The notes below the pieces were generated by a model. It had not been told where the DNA came from. It worked only from the letters and a program-made list of their open reading frames with translations, and ran no database searches. The translations under genes were made by a program, and so were the position numbers. Shown here piece after piece: positions 8,489 to 16,619 of a DNA stretch of 25,143 bases. How positions within the stretch are numbered: the stretch's first letter is position 1; every line of letters begins with the position of its first letter. This DNA is from Bacillota bacterium (GTDB lineage Bacteria > Bacillota > Dethiobacteria > SKNC01), in assembly GCA_007121375.1 (NCBI GenBank), contig SKLX01000072.1, positions 1 through 25,143 of the forward strand, written 5' to 3'.

Positions 8489-8498
8489 CCTTGTTCTA
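8489..8498 (-). promoter_or_regulatory. Possible SpoIIID operator in the spoIIID leader
   Basis: The minus-strand sequence TAGAACAAGG agrees with the published SpoIIID consensus WWRRACARNY at nine of ten positions. It lies between the predicted transcription start (near 8503) and the start codon, touching the ribosome-binding site, where a bound protein could repress its own gene. The consensus is degenerate, so this is a suggestion. Confidence 0.35.
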
Positions 8499-8509
8499 TC
8501 CTAATTTTA

Positions 8510-8538
8510 TATTTATGAAGGGTTTAACCCGTTGATGA
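8510..8538 (-). promoter_or_regulatory. Sigma-E-type promoter of spoIIID
   Basis: On the minus strand the -35 region TCATCAA (8532-8538) and the -10 region CATAAATA (8510-8517) are 14 bp apart. The sigma-E consensus is KMATATT, 13-14 bp, CATACANT. The -10 fits well and the -35 fits in its first four positions. Predicted initiation near 8503 leaves a leader of about 25 nt, almost the same as for spoIID. A short inverted repeat GGGTT-A-AACCC occupies the spacer. Confidence 0.6.
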
Positions 8539-8548
8539 CAATGTTAAT

Positions 8549-8584
8549 ACGTAAAAAGGAAGTCAGATTTTAGACCGACTTCCT
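8549..8584 (-). terminator. Rho-independent terminator after the SpoIIQ-like gene
   Basis: On the minus strand AGGAAGTC (8577-8584) pairs perfectly with GACTTCCT (8557-8564) around a 12-nt loop, followed by TTTTTAC. It starts 24 bp after the stop codon of the LytM-domain gene and insulates it from the spoIIID promoter. Confidence 0.85.
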
Positions 8585-8607
8585 GAAAATACTATATTAA
8601 TCCCCTA

Positions 8608-9402
8608 TCAAGGAAGATATTCCATAGGATCCCGGGATATATCCCCTTCCCTGACTTCAAAGTGGAGATAACTTCCCGGGGAAGCATCTAAAAGGGCTGT
8701 TTCTCCCACCAGGGCTATTTCCTGCCCCTTTTTTACCTCCTGGCCTTCTTCTACCCGGGCCTGGGCCAGGTTCCCGTAAAGGGTTATGAGATCTCCCGGA
8801 TGGGACAGGACAACCACTTCACCCAGGGCCGGATCCAGGGTAACTTTTTCTACCCGACCCGAAAGAGCAGCCTGGACAGAAGTCCCTCGGGGAGCTTTAA
8901 GGTCTATCCCCTGGTGGAGGCGGTACTGGTTTCCTACCTGGTAGACCTGATGATAATGGGCAAGGATTTCTCCCTGGAGGGGCCACATAAAATTCTCCCT
9001 TTCCTGGTCCAGGGCTGGTTCCTCCTCTGCTGCTTGTCCTTCTTCCCTCTCCTCTGTAACTTTTTCCTCCCGTGGGTAAAGGATTACTTCCCGGGACTCT
9101 TCCTCGCCTTCTTCCTGTTGGGCCTCCCCGTTCTCCAGGAGGGCCTCCATGCCCCCGGGAGAAGGGGAAAACCTCTCTGCCCTTTGCCCCTGCCCCAGGA
9201 TAAATCCCGTCATAATTACTATTAGCAGGAGGAGGTAGGCTCCCAGTATCCTTAAGTGCCTCCTTTTAGTGGAGGCTTGTTCACTTTTCGCCCGGGGAGG
9301 GGAGTCCTCACTGGAGGAAGTCCTGAAGTTTTTTACCAATTTTCTCAGCCCAACCAGTGCCTTTTCCCACGCTTCTCTGATACTTTCCAGTTTCTCTTTC
9401 AT
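8608..9402 (-). CDS. spoIIQ: SpoIIQ-like membrane-anchored LytM (M23) domain protein
   Basis: The 264-residue protein has a cytoplasmic basic N-terminus, one membrane helix (about 49-70, ending ILGQGQ), an acidic linker (about 85-137) and a LytM domain (about 139-264). The zinc ligands appear intact: His163 and Asp167 in RLHQGIDL, and His247 in YLHFEV. Both catalytic histidines of active M23 enzymes are replaced: TLYAHL is TLYGNL here (Asn211) and PHLHFEV is SYLHFEV (Tyr245). It therefore probably binds zinc but does not cut peptidoglycan. By position (26 bp after spoIID, before spoIIID) it is the expected SpoIIQ, the forespore partner of SpoIIIAH in the engulfment channel. No clear sigma-F promoter is seen in the short gap, so co-transcription with spoIID is possible. 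Confidence 0.85.
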   Translation of the reverse strand: MKEKLESIREAWEKALVGLRKLVKNFRTSSSEDSPPRAKSEQASTKRRHLRILGAYLLLLIVIMTGFILGQGQRAERFSPSPGGMEALLENGEAQQEEGEEESREVILYPREEKVTEEREEGQAAEEEPALDQERENFMWPLQGEILAHYHQVYQVGNQYRLHQGIDLKAPRGTSVQAALSGRVEKVTLDPALGEVVVLSHPGDLITLYGNLAQARVEEGQEVKKGQEIALVGETALLDASPGSYLHFEVREGDISRDPMEYLP

Positions 9403-9428
9403 TTAATACTCACCTCAGGGAGTATTAT

Positions 9429-10481
9429 TTACCCACCCCCATAAAAATATTCATGGCTGTCAATAATTTCTGTCCCCTGGTAGTAGTGGTTAAGTATCTC
9501 CTGGTAGCTGTGGCCCTCCCGGGCCATGCCGTCGGCACCGTACTGGCAAAGACCTACCCCGTGGCCGTAACCCCGGGTGCTGAAAATTATGTTGTCACCT
9601 TCAACTCGCCAGCTGACCCGGGTGGAGGGAAGGTTTAAAAGGCTTCTCAGTTCATGGCCTGTAAGGCTCAAATTGTTCAAGCGCAGGTCCTGGAGCCGAT
9701 CTGCCGAGGAGCGGCTGATAACGGCCAGATCTGGGGAAGTATAGGTAGAGGCAGAAGCAGCCTGGGGGTAACGGCTAATTAACCGGGAGAATTCCGACAG
9801 GGTGTAGGAGGTTTCCCGACTGGTCCAGGGGGAATGGTTGCAGTAACTGCACTGGATTCCTTTCAGGTAGGGAAGGGAAGCCCTCCATACCTCCTGGGAG
9901 TTATCAGTATACCCTCCGCAGGTAGAGTGGAAAACAGCATCAATTGGTAATCCCTGGTAGGTTAAAACCTGGCCTTTAGTTTCTTTTACGGCAGTTATAA
10001 TTTTGTTCCAGTAGGAATTTGCCCGGGAGGAGGACCATTTAGTTAGGGCGTCTTCCCGGGTTTCCCAGGCCTGGCAGTGGGCGGCTTCCGTGCAAATATC
10101 GGCATTGTTGTGGTTTTCACAGCCTGACCCTCCTGAAGCTTCCACCCGGGCCAGGGCATAGGTCCTGGCAATAACCGCCTGGGCTTTTAAGGCCTCCTCC
10201 TGGAAGGAGGCGGGCATTTCGGCGGCTACCACTCCCGCCACATACTCCTCCAGGGGAAGTTCTTCTACTTCTCCCGAAAGATGGTCTAAAACCCGAAGGG
10301 AGGATATGGGGGTATCCTCCCGGGATATCATTTCCGGTGAAGGGGAAGAAAGGGAAGAAGGGGGAGGTGGAGCTGGAGGGGAACTCTCCCTCCAGCTCCA
10401 CTCCAGGGAAACCAGGAGGGCGGGAAGGCAAATAACAAAGGTAAAGAGGGTGAGGATAAGAAAGGCAGCATACCTGGACAT
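9429..10481 (-). CDS. spoIID: Stage II sporulation protein D, lytic transglycosylase
   Basis: The product has 350 residues with an N-terminal membrane anchor (about 4-26), a Pro/Ser-rich linker and the SpoIID/LytB domain. The catalytic Glu88 lies in VVAAEMPASF, the same number as in Bacillus. His124, Cys130, His135 and Cys136 reproduce the spacing of the zinc site described for Clostridioides difficile SpoIID. STCGGYT and the C-terminal GHGVGLCQYGA motif are present. SpoIID cuts glycan strands denuded by SpoIIP and drives membrane migration during engulfment. GGGAGGAG precedes the ATG at good spacing, and a sigma-E-type promoter lies just upstream. The murA gene usually found between atpC and spoIID is absent here. 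Confidence 0.95.
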   Translation of the reverse strand: MSRYAAFLILTLFTFVICLPALLVSLEWSWRESSPPAPPPPSSLSSPSPEMISREDTPISSLRVLDHLSGEVEELPLEEYVAGVVAAEMPASFQEEALKAQAVIARTYALARVEASGGSGCENHNNADICTEAAHCQAWETREDALTKWSSSRANSYWNKIITAVKETKGQVLTYQGLPIDAVFHSTCGGYTDNSQEVWRASLPYLKGIQCSYCNHSPWTSRETSYTLSEFSRLISRYPQAASASTYTSPDLAVISRSSADRLQDLRLNNLSLTGHELRSLLNLPSTRVSWRVEGDNIIFSTRGYGHGVGLCQYGADGMAREGHSYQEILNHYYQGTEIIDSHEYFYGGG

Positions 10482-10511
10482 GTTTTTCTCCTCCCATAAG
10501 TTTACTTCTTT

Positions 10512-10539
10512 AATATATGCCCCTTAAAATATTTTATGA
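10512..10539 (-). promoter_or_regulatory. Sigma-E-type promoter of spoIID
   Basis: On the minus strand TCATAAA (10533-10539) and CATATATT (10512-10519) are separated by 13 bp and match the sigma-E consensus (KMATATT, CATACANT) closely. Initiation near 10505 would give a leader of about 24 nt. spoIID is a classic sigma-E target in Bacillus, which supports the call. Confidence 0.7.
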
Positions 10540-10565
10540 ATACTTTTAGGGAAAAATAAAAAAGG

Positions 10566-10597
10566 ACAAAAAATACCCCTTCACTGAAGTGAAGGGG
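10566..10597 (-). terminator. Terminator of the ATP synthase operon
   Basis: CCCCTTCACT (10576-10585) and AGTGAAGGGG (10588-10597) form a perfect 10-bp stem. On the minus strand it is followed by TATTTTTT, 19 bp after the atpC stop codon. On the plus strand the hairpin is followed by CTTCCTTTTTT, so it may also stop opposing transcripts. Confidence 0.92.
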
Positions 10598-10615
10598 CTT
10601 CCTTTTTTATATTTA

Positions 10616-11035
10616 TTATACTCCTACTTTTTCCTTTTCTAATGCTTCCAAACGAGTTGTGGCACGTCTCAAGGACATTTCCGCCCGGTAATAATCTATG
10701 TCTTCCCTCTGGGCTGCCAGTCTCCTTTCGGCCCTTTCTTTGGCTGCCCTGGCCCTTTCTACATCAATTTCTCCGGGTTTTTCTGCTGCATCGGCCAGTA
10801 TGGTCACCTTCTCGGAGGTAACTTCCATGAAGCCTCCTCCGCTGATGGCAATGTGGCTGAAGCGGTCACCCTTTTTAAGGCGCAGCAGGCCAATCTTAAG
10901 GGCGGTAATAAGGGGGGAGTGGTTGGCAAGAATACCTATATCGCCGTCCACAGCCCTGGCTATGATCATGTTTACTTCTTCCCTGTAAACAACCCGTTCG
11001 GGAGTTACCACCTCTACAAAAAATGTGGATGCCAT
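10616..11035 (-). CDS. atpC: F-type ATP synthase epsilon subunit
   Basis: The 139-residue protein has the epsilon layout: an N-terminal beta sandwich with VEVVTPERVVYREEVNMI, DGDIGILANHSPLITAL and ISGGGFMEV, then a C-terminal helical hairpin (about 87-139) rich in Arg, Glu and Ala. It sits on the central stalk with gamma and c, and its helical part can inhibit ATP hydrolysis. It is the last gene of the operon, preceded by AGGAGGG, and is followed by the operon terminator. Confidence 0.97.
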   Translation of the reverse strand: MASTFFVEVVTPERVVYREEVNMIIARAVDGDIGILANHSPLITALKIGLLRLKKGDRFSHIAISGGGFMEVTSEKVTILADAAEKPGEIDVERARAAKERAERRLAAQREDIDYYRAEMSLRRATTRLEALEKEKVGV

Positions 11036-11075
11036 TTTAAAACCCTCCTATTGTTTACCCCTTGTGCTGCATCTC

Positions 11076-12476
<1,401 letters not shown>

Positions 12477-12532
12477 ATTCTAGTTTTCCCTCCTTCATAC
12501 TTCATTAGTTATTTCCATCTAGCAAGTATTCT

Positions 12533-13405
12533 TTAGCCTTCTGCGGCCATGGCTGCATTGGATACCTCCAGGATTTCCTGGGTAATGGAAGCCTGTCTGG
12601 CCCTGTTAAGCTGCATGGTCAGATTCTCTATCATCTCATCGGCATTATCCGTAGCATTTCTCATGGCGCTCATCCTGGCGGCATGCTCCGAGGCCTTGGC
12701 CTCTAGTAGGGCATGGTATATCAGGTTTTCAATATATTTAGGCAGAAGGGTATGGATAATGGTTGCCTCATCGGGTTCAAAGGAATAAAGAGCCTTAGCA
12801 CCCTTCTTTTCTTCCTCTTTTCCTGGCTCCTCGGACACGGGTTCCATGGGCAATAGTTTTACAATACGAGGATCGTGCCTGGCGGGGTTGATAAACTCCG
12901 TGTAAACCAGGAATAGTTCGTCAAATTCCTCTTCCCTGAAGCCCTGGACCACTTCCTGTCCGATATTTTTAATCCTTCTCCACTCGGGATAATCTTCTAT
13001 ATCCAGGTGAGTGGAAAAAAGCTGGTAGTTACGGCGTTTATAATAGTCCCGAACCTTTTTACCTACCGCAGTAATTTTGGTTTTAGCGGGATCTTCCATA
13101 TAGGAAGTGGCAAAGCGCAGCAACCCCGAGTTGTAGCCTCCGCAAAGGCCCCGGTCAGCGGCTATTACCAGGAACCCTGAGTTTTTAACTTCCCTTTTCT
13201 CCACCAGTTCATGCTGCAGGTTGGGCATATGGCTAACCAGCCGGGAAACGATACCCTTCATCTGCTCCGCATAAGGGCGGGCGGATTCGGCTCTTTCCTG
13301 GGCCTTCCTGAGCTTGGCGGCAGCCACCATTTCCATGGCCCGAGTAATCTGCTGGGTATTTTTAACACTTCTAACGCGTCGTCTAATTTCCCGTAGAGCT
13401 TTCAT
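12533..13405 (-). CDS. atpG: F-type ATP synthase gamma subunit
   Basis: The 290-residue protein forms the rotating central shaft. The N-terminal helix (LREIRRRVRSVKNTQQITRA, MEMVAAAKLRKAQ) and the C-terminal helix (MRNATDNADEMI followed by LNRARQASITQEILE) are the two conserved ends that make the coiled coil. The middle contains the Rossmann-like core with AADRGLCGGYN. A short insertion with EEPGKEEEKKG near residue 200 is variable in the family. It is preceded by AAGGTGGTGA and lies 28 bp after atpA. Confidence 0.98.
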   Translation of the reverse strand: MKALREIRRRVRSVKNTQQITRAMEMVAAAKLRKAQERAESARPYAEQMKGIVSRLVSHMPNLQHELVEKREVKNSGFLVIAADRGLCGGYNSGLLRFATSYMEDPAKTKITAVGKKVRDYYKRRNYQLFSTHLDIEDYPEWRRIKNIGQEVVQGFREEEFDELFLVYTEFINPARHDPRIVKLLPMEPVSEEPGKEEEKKGAKALYSFEPDEATIIHTLLPKYIENLIYHALLEAKASEHAARMSAMRNATDNADEMIENLTMQLNRARQASITQEILEVSNAAMAAEG

Positions 13406-13433
13406 TTAGTCACCACCTTTTCTCTTCACCGGG

Positions 13434-14972
13434 TTAGGACTCGGTTACCGTTGCTGTTTCCTGGGATACCATAAACTGGCCTTTAAATTCTTCAACGGCC
13501 TTTTTAAGCTTTTCTGCTGTGTCGTCATCCAGAGTCATAGTTTCTTTGAGGGTTTTACCCACGTCAGGATGGTTCATTTCCATGAACTGAAGGAATTCTT
13601 TTTCAAAACGGCTTACTTCCTCCACGGGTATATCGTCCAGGTACCCCTGGGTACCAGCATATATAATCATGATCTGTTTTTCAACAGGCATGGGAGCGTA
13701 CTGGTCCTGCTTGAGGAGTTCCACCATTCTTTCACCCCGGCTCAGGGTAGCCTGGGTCGCTTTATCCAGGTCAGTTCCGAACTGGACAAAGGCAGCCAGC
13801 TCCCTGTACTGGGCCAAGTCCAGACGCAGCCGGCCGGCTACCTGCTTCATGGCCTTAATCTGGGCGGAGCCACCCACCCGGGATACGGAGAGACCAACGC
13901 TGATAGCAGGACGGGTTCCGGCAAAGAAAAGGTCCCCTTCCAGGTAAATCTGTCCGTCGGTAATGGAAATAACGTTGGTGGGAATATAGGCGGAAACGTC
14001 ACCCGCCTGGGTTTCAATAATGGGCAGGGCCGTTAAGGAACCTGCACCCCTTTCATCGTTAAGCTTGGCGGCCCTTTCCAGGAGCCGAGAGTGGGTGTAG
14101 AAAATGTCCCCGGGGAAAGCTTCCCGACCGGCAGGACGCCTGAGTAGTAGGGATACCTCCCGGTAAGCAGCGGCCTGTTTGGAAAGGTCATCATACATGC
14201 AAACTACGTGCTGTTCATTGAACATAAATTCTTCACCCATGGCGCAACCGGCATAGGGGGCAATATAAAGGAGGGGCGCCGGGTCACTGGCGGAAGCTAC
14301 CACTACGGTAGTATATTCCATGGCCCCGTGCTCTTCCAGTACATCCACCACCGCGGCAACGGTGGAAGCCTTCTGACCTACTGCCACGTAAATGCAGTAA
14401 ATATCCGAATCCTTCTGGTTAAGGATGGTATCAATACAAATAGCCGTCTTACCAATTCCCCGGTCACCAATGATTAACTCCCTCTGACCTCTTCCAATGG
14501 GGATCATGGAGTCAATAGCCTTCAGACCCGTCTGGACAGGCTCATTAACAGGCTGCCGGTGGGTAACCCCGGGGGCGATAGCTTCGATGGGACGGAACTT
14601 CTTGGCGTTAATGGGTCCTTTGCCGTCGATAGGCAGACCCAGGGGGTTAACCACTCTTCCAATAAGTTCCTCTCCTACAGGAACCTCAGCAATTCTTCCC
14701 GTTCTTTTTACCGTGTCCCCTTCCCGGATTGTTTCGTAGTCTCCGAGAATAACACAACCAACACTATATTGTTCAAGGTTTAAGGCCATTCCGTAAATTT
14801 CACCGGGAAACTCAATGAGCTCACCGGCCATACAGTTTTCCAGGCCGTGGATTCGGGCCACACCGTCACCTACATAGACAACGGTCCCTATATCTACAAG
14901 TTCCAGCTTTTCTTCATAACTTTCAATTCTCTGTTTGATAATAGCACTAATTTCATCTGGCCTTACACTCAT
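13434..14972 (-). CDS. atpA: F-type ATP synthase alpha subunit
   Basis: The 512-residue protein carries the non-catalytic nucleotide site of F1. The beta-barrel domain starts near VDIGTVVYVGDGVARIHGLE. The P-loop is at 169-176, and the SVGLSVSRVGGSAQ segment carries the arginine finger that completes the beta catalytic site. The P-loop reads GDRGIGKT instead of the almost universal GDRQTGKT, so Gln172 and Thr173 are replaced by Gly and Ile, while the GKT that holds phosphate and magnesium is intact. Elsewhere the sequence is typical. It is preceded by AAGGGAGA and lies 29 bp after atpH. Confidence 0.98.
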   Translation of the reverse strand: MSVRPDEISAIIKQRIESYEEKLELVDIGTVVYVGDGVARIHGLENCMAGELIEFPGEIYGMALNLEQYSVGCVILGDYETIREGDTVKRTGRIAEVPVGEELIGRVVNPLGLPIDGKGPINAKKFRPIEAIAPGVTHRQPVNEPVQTGLKAIDSMIPIGRGQRELIIGDRGIGKTAICIDTILNQKDSDIYCIYVAVGQKASTVAAVVDVLEEHGAMEYTTVVVASASDPAPLLYIAPYAGCAMGEEFMFNEQHVVCMYDDLSKQAAAYREVSLLLRRPAGREAFPGDIFYTHSRLLERAAKLNDERGAGSLTALPIIETQAGDVSAYIPTNVISITDGQIYLEGDLFFAGTRPAISVGLSVSRVGGSAQIKAMKQVAGRLRLDLAQYRELAAFVQFGTDLDKATQATLSRGERMVELLKQDQYAPMPVEKQIMIIYAGTQGYLDDIPVEEVSRFEKEFLQFMEMNHPDVGKTLKETMTLDDDTAEKLKKAVEEFKGQFMVSQETATVTES

Positions 14973-15001
14973 TCTCCCTTGTCACCTCATTTCATTTAGA
15001 C

Positions 15002-15547
15002 TTAGAGACTGCCCTGGGTTATGTTATCATACATCTGGGCCAGCCTGCGGGTAATGCTGGCATCCAGAACGGAATCACCAATCTTGGTGATCACCCCTCC
15101 TATAATGGAGGGATCGGTTTTCATAACCAGGCGAACCTCTTTACCCGTATATTTTTCCAAAGCTTTCTTGATTTCATTTTTTAGCTCGTCCCTTACTTCT
15201 ATGGCCGTTGTTACTTCTGCTATAGCCACGTTTCGGGTGTAATTAGCCAGGCGCACATATTCCATAAAAAGCGCCTCAACTATATCAAATCTCTTCCGGT
15301 CCACTAAAAGCTTCAGGAGATTGACGATTTCCGGGTTCTCCAGTCCCTTAAAGATGTCTGCAACGATTTCCTTCTTTTCTTCTCTGTCCAGGAGGGGATG
15401 CTCTAATACCGCCTTGATCTTATCGTTTTCCTTTAGAAAGTCCACTACTATTTTTAAGTCTTCTTCCAGTTCATTGATCTTGTTTTTCTCCTGGGCATAA
15501 GAGTGGAGGGCAGAAGCATATTTGTTAGCTATCGCTTGTACCGTCAT
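15002..15547 (-). CDS. atpH: F-type ATP synthase delta subunit
   Basis: The 181-residue protein has the delta (OSCP) layout: an N-terminal six-helix domain starting MTVQAIANKYASALHSYA, and a C-terminal region with TDPSIIGGVITKIGDSVLDASI, the most conserved part of the family. It links the top of F1 to the peripheral b stalk. Its ATG overlaps the atpF stop codon by four bases (ATGA), the usual sign of translational coupling, and its ribosome-binding site AGGTAGGGGG lies within atpF. Confidence 0.97.
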   Translation of the reverse strand: MTVQAIANKYASALHSYAQEKNKINELEEDLKIVVDFLKENDKIKAVLEHPLLDREEKKEIVADIFKGLENPEIVNLLKLLVDRKRFDIVEALFMEYVRLANYTRNVAIAEVTTAIEVRDELKNEIKKALEKYTGKEVRLVMKTDPSIIGGVITKIGDSVLDASITRRLAQMYDNITQGSL

Positions 15548-16029
15548 TGTATTCCCCCTACCTCGTCAAGGTAATCCTTGATAAGTTTTTCCTGAGCAGC
15601 ATGGTCGATATTTTGCGCCAAGATTTTTTCCGCGATATCCACGGACAGACGGCCGACCTCATCCCGCAGTTCCATGAAGGCCCTTTCCTTTTCCAGGTTA
15701 ATTTCCTTTTTGGCCTGCTCAATAAGGTTCTGCCCCTGCTTTTTAGCTTCAACCTTGGACTGGTTTATCATTTCATCACCCTGCTTGGTAGCCCGGGCCA
15801 TGATGTCCGAAGCTTCCTGCTTGGCTTCCTGGAGCTGCTTCTCGTACTTTTCCCGGGTTTTCCTGGCTACTTCCTTATCCTTTTCCGCTTCTTCAATAGA
15901 ATTAGCAATTTCATCACGCCTCTTTTCCATGAAGCCGGCGATAGGCTGATAAAGGAGCTTTCTTAAAAGCAGGTATAAGATTACAAAGTTTACTAGCTGA
16001 AAGGCATATTCTATACTGAATTCAACCAC
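15544..16029 (-). CDS. atpF: F-type ATP synthase b subunit
   Basis: The 161-residue protein has one N-terminal membrane helix (about 6-25, YAFQLVNFVILYLLLRKLLY) and then a long, highly charged coiled coil that forms the peripheral stalk. PIAGFMEKRRDEIANSIEEA is typical of subunit b. Initiation is at GTG (16029) with GGGGG seven bases upstream; the nearby ATG at 16031 is in another frame and only yields a short unrelated peptide. It overlaps atpH by four bases. Confidence 0.97.
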   Translation of the reverse strand: MVEFSIEYAFQLVNFVILYLLLRKLLYQPIAGFMEKRRDEIANSIEEAEKDKEVARKTREKYEKQLQEAKQEASDIMARATKQGDEMINQSKVEAKKQGQNLIEQAKKEINLEKERAFMELRDEVGRLSVDIAEKILAQNIDHAAQEKLIKDYLDEVGGIQ

Positions 16030-16113
16030 ATTTTTTCCCCCTTTCGTTTACAGTTTGCTGTTCCCTGGGATAAACCACCAGGGGATCCCCAAAAATTAAA
16101 TAATGGCACTATT

Positions 16114-16368
16114 TTACATGAAGGGGTTAGCGAACAGCAGGATAAGGGCAACAACGAGAGCATAAATACCGGTTGTTTCAGCAACAGCCTGACCAAGAAG
16201 CATGGTTCTTAAGATATCACCCTGGGCTTCAGGCTGACGACCAACGGCTTCAGTACCTTTACCAGCAGCGTAACCCTGACCAATCCCAGGACCAATACCT
16301 GCGATCATAGCAAATCCTGCACCTAAAGCGGAAGCGGCCATAATAATAGTTGTAGCATCAATATTCAT
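16114..16368 (-). CDS. atpE: F-type ATP synthase c subunit, sodium-type motif
   Basis: The 84-residue protein forms two membrane helices joined by a polar RQPEAQG loop and oligomerises into the c ring. The ion-binding residues line up with those of the Ilyobacter tartaricus Na+-translocating enzyme: Gln31 in GIGQGYAAGKG, and Val62, Glu64, Thr65, Thr66 and Tyr69 in AVAETTGIY. Thr65 replaces the Ser of Ilyobacter. This set indicates sodium rather than proton coupling. A strong AGGGAGGAA ribosome-binding site precedes the ATG, as expected for the most abundantly needed subunit, and an unusual 251-bp untranslated stretch separates it from atpB. Confidence 0.97.
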   Translation of the reverse strand: MNIDATTIIMAASALGAGFAMIAGIGPGIGQGYAAGKGTEAVGRQPEAQGDILRTMLLGQAVAETTGIYALVVALILLFANPFM

Positions 16369-16619
16369 TAATTATTCCTCCCTTTATTGTTTATTTACAT
16401 TTTATTACTTTAATTTTAAGTACTCAGTAAGGCAATTTTATGCCTTATTAATAACCTGCACTAACACTTATAATTTACGATAATCTTCTTTATCCTACAC
16501 AACGACACTAGTTTCTCTACTTTCTCTGCGGTGTTCTCTTACGGGCCCTGAGCCTGGAAACCCCTCCCTTCGACAAAAATGTGCCTTATAATTTTTTAAC
16601 TCCCTCTCCCTTAACTTTC
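16369..16619 (-). other. Non-coding gap between atpB and atpE with a hairpin and a Spo0A-box-like site
   Basis: This 251-bp stretch inside the operon holds no convincing reading frame on either strand. On the minus strand TAAGGCA and TGCCTTA (16428-16434 and 16441-16447) form a perfect 7-bp stem with a 6-nt loop, 60 bases before the atpE start. No T-run follows, so it is not a standard terminator. TGTCGAA, the Spo0A box, occurs at 16569-16575. Other intergenic gaps in this operon are 7 to 84 bp or overlaps, so the length suggests a regulatory, RNA-processing or mRNA-stabilising role for the c-subunit message. Confidence 0.5.

Noticed and set aside
8520..8530. GGGTTTAACCC inverted repeat as an operator
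   Set aside because: The arms are only five bases long with a one-base centre, inside a promoter spacer; too short to support a claim.
9403..9440. Sigma-F promoter for the SpoIIQ-like gene
   Set aside because: GAATA followed by GGGTAAATAA at the end of spoIID has the wrong spacing (13 rather than about 15 bp) and mismatches in both boxes.
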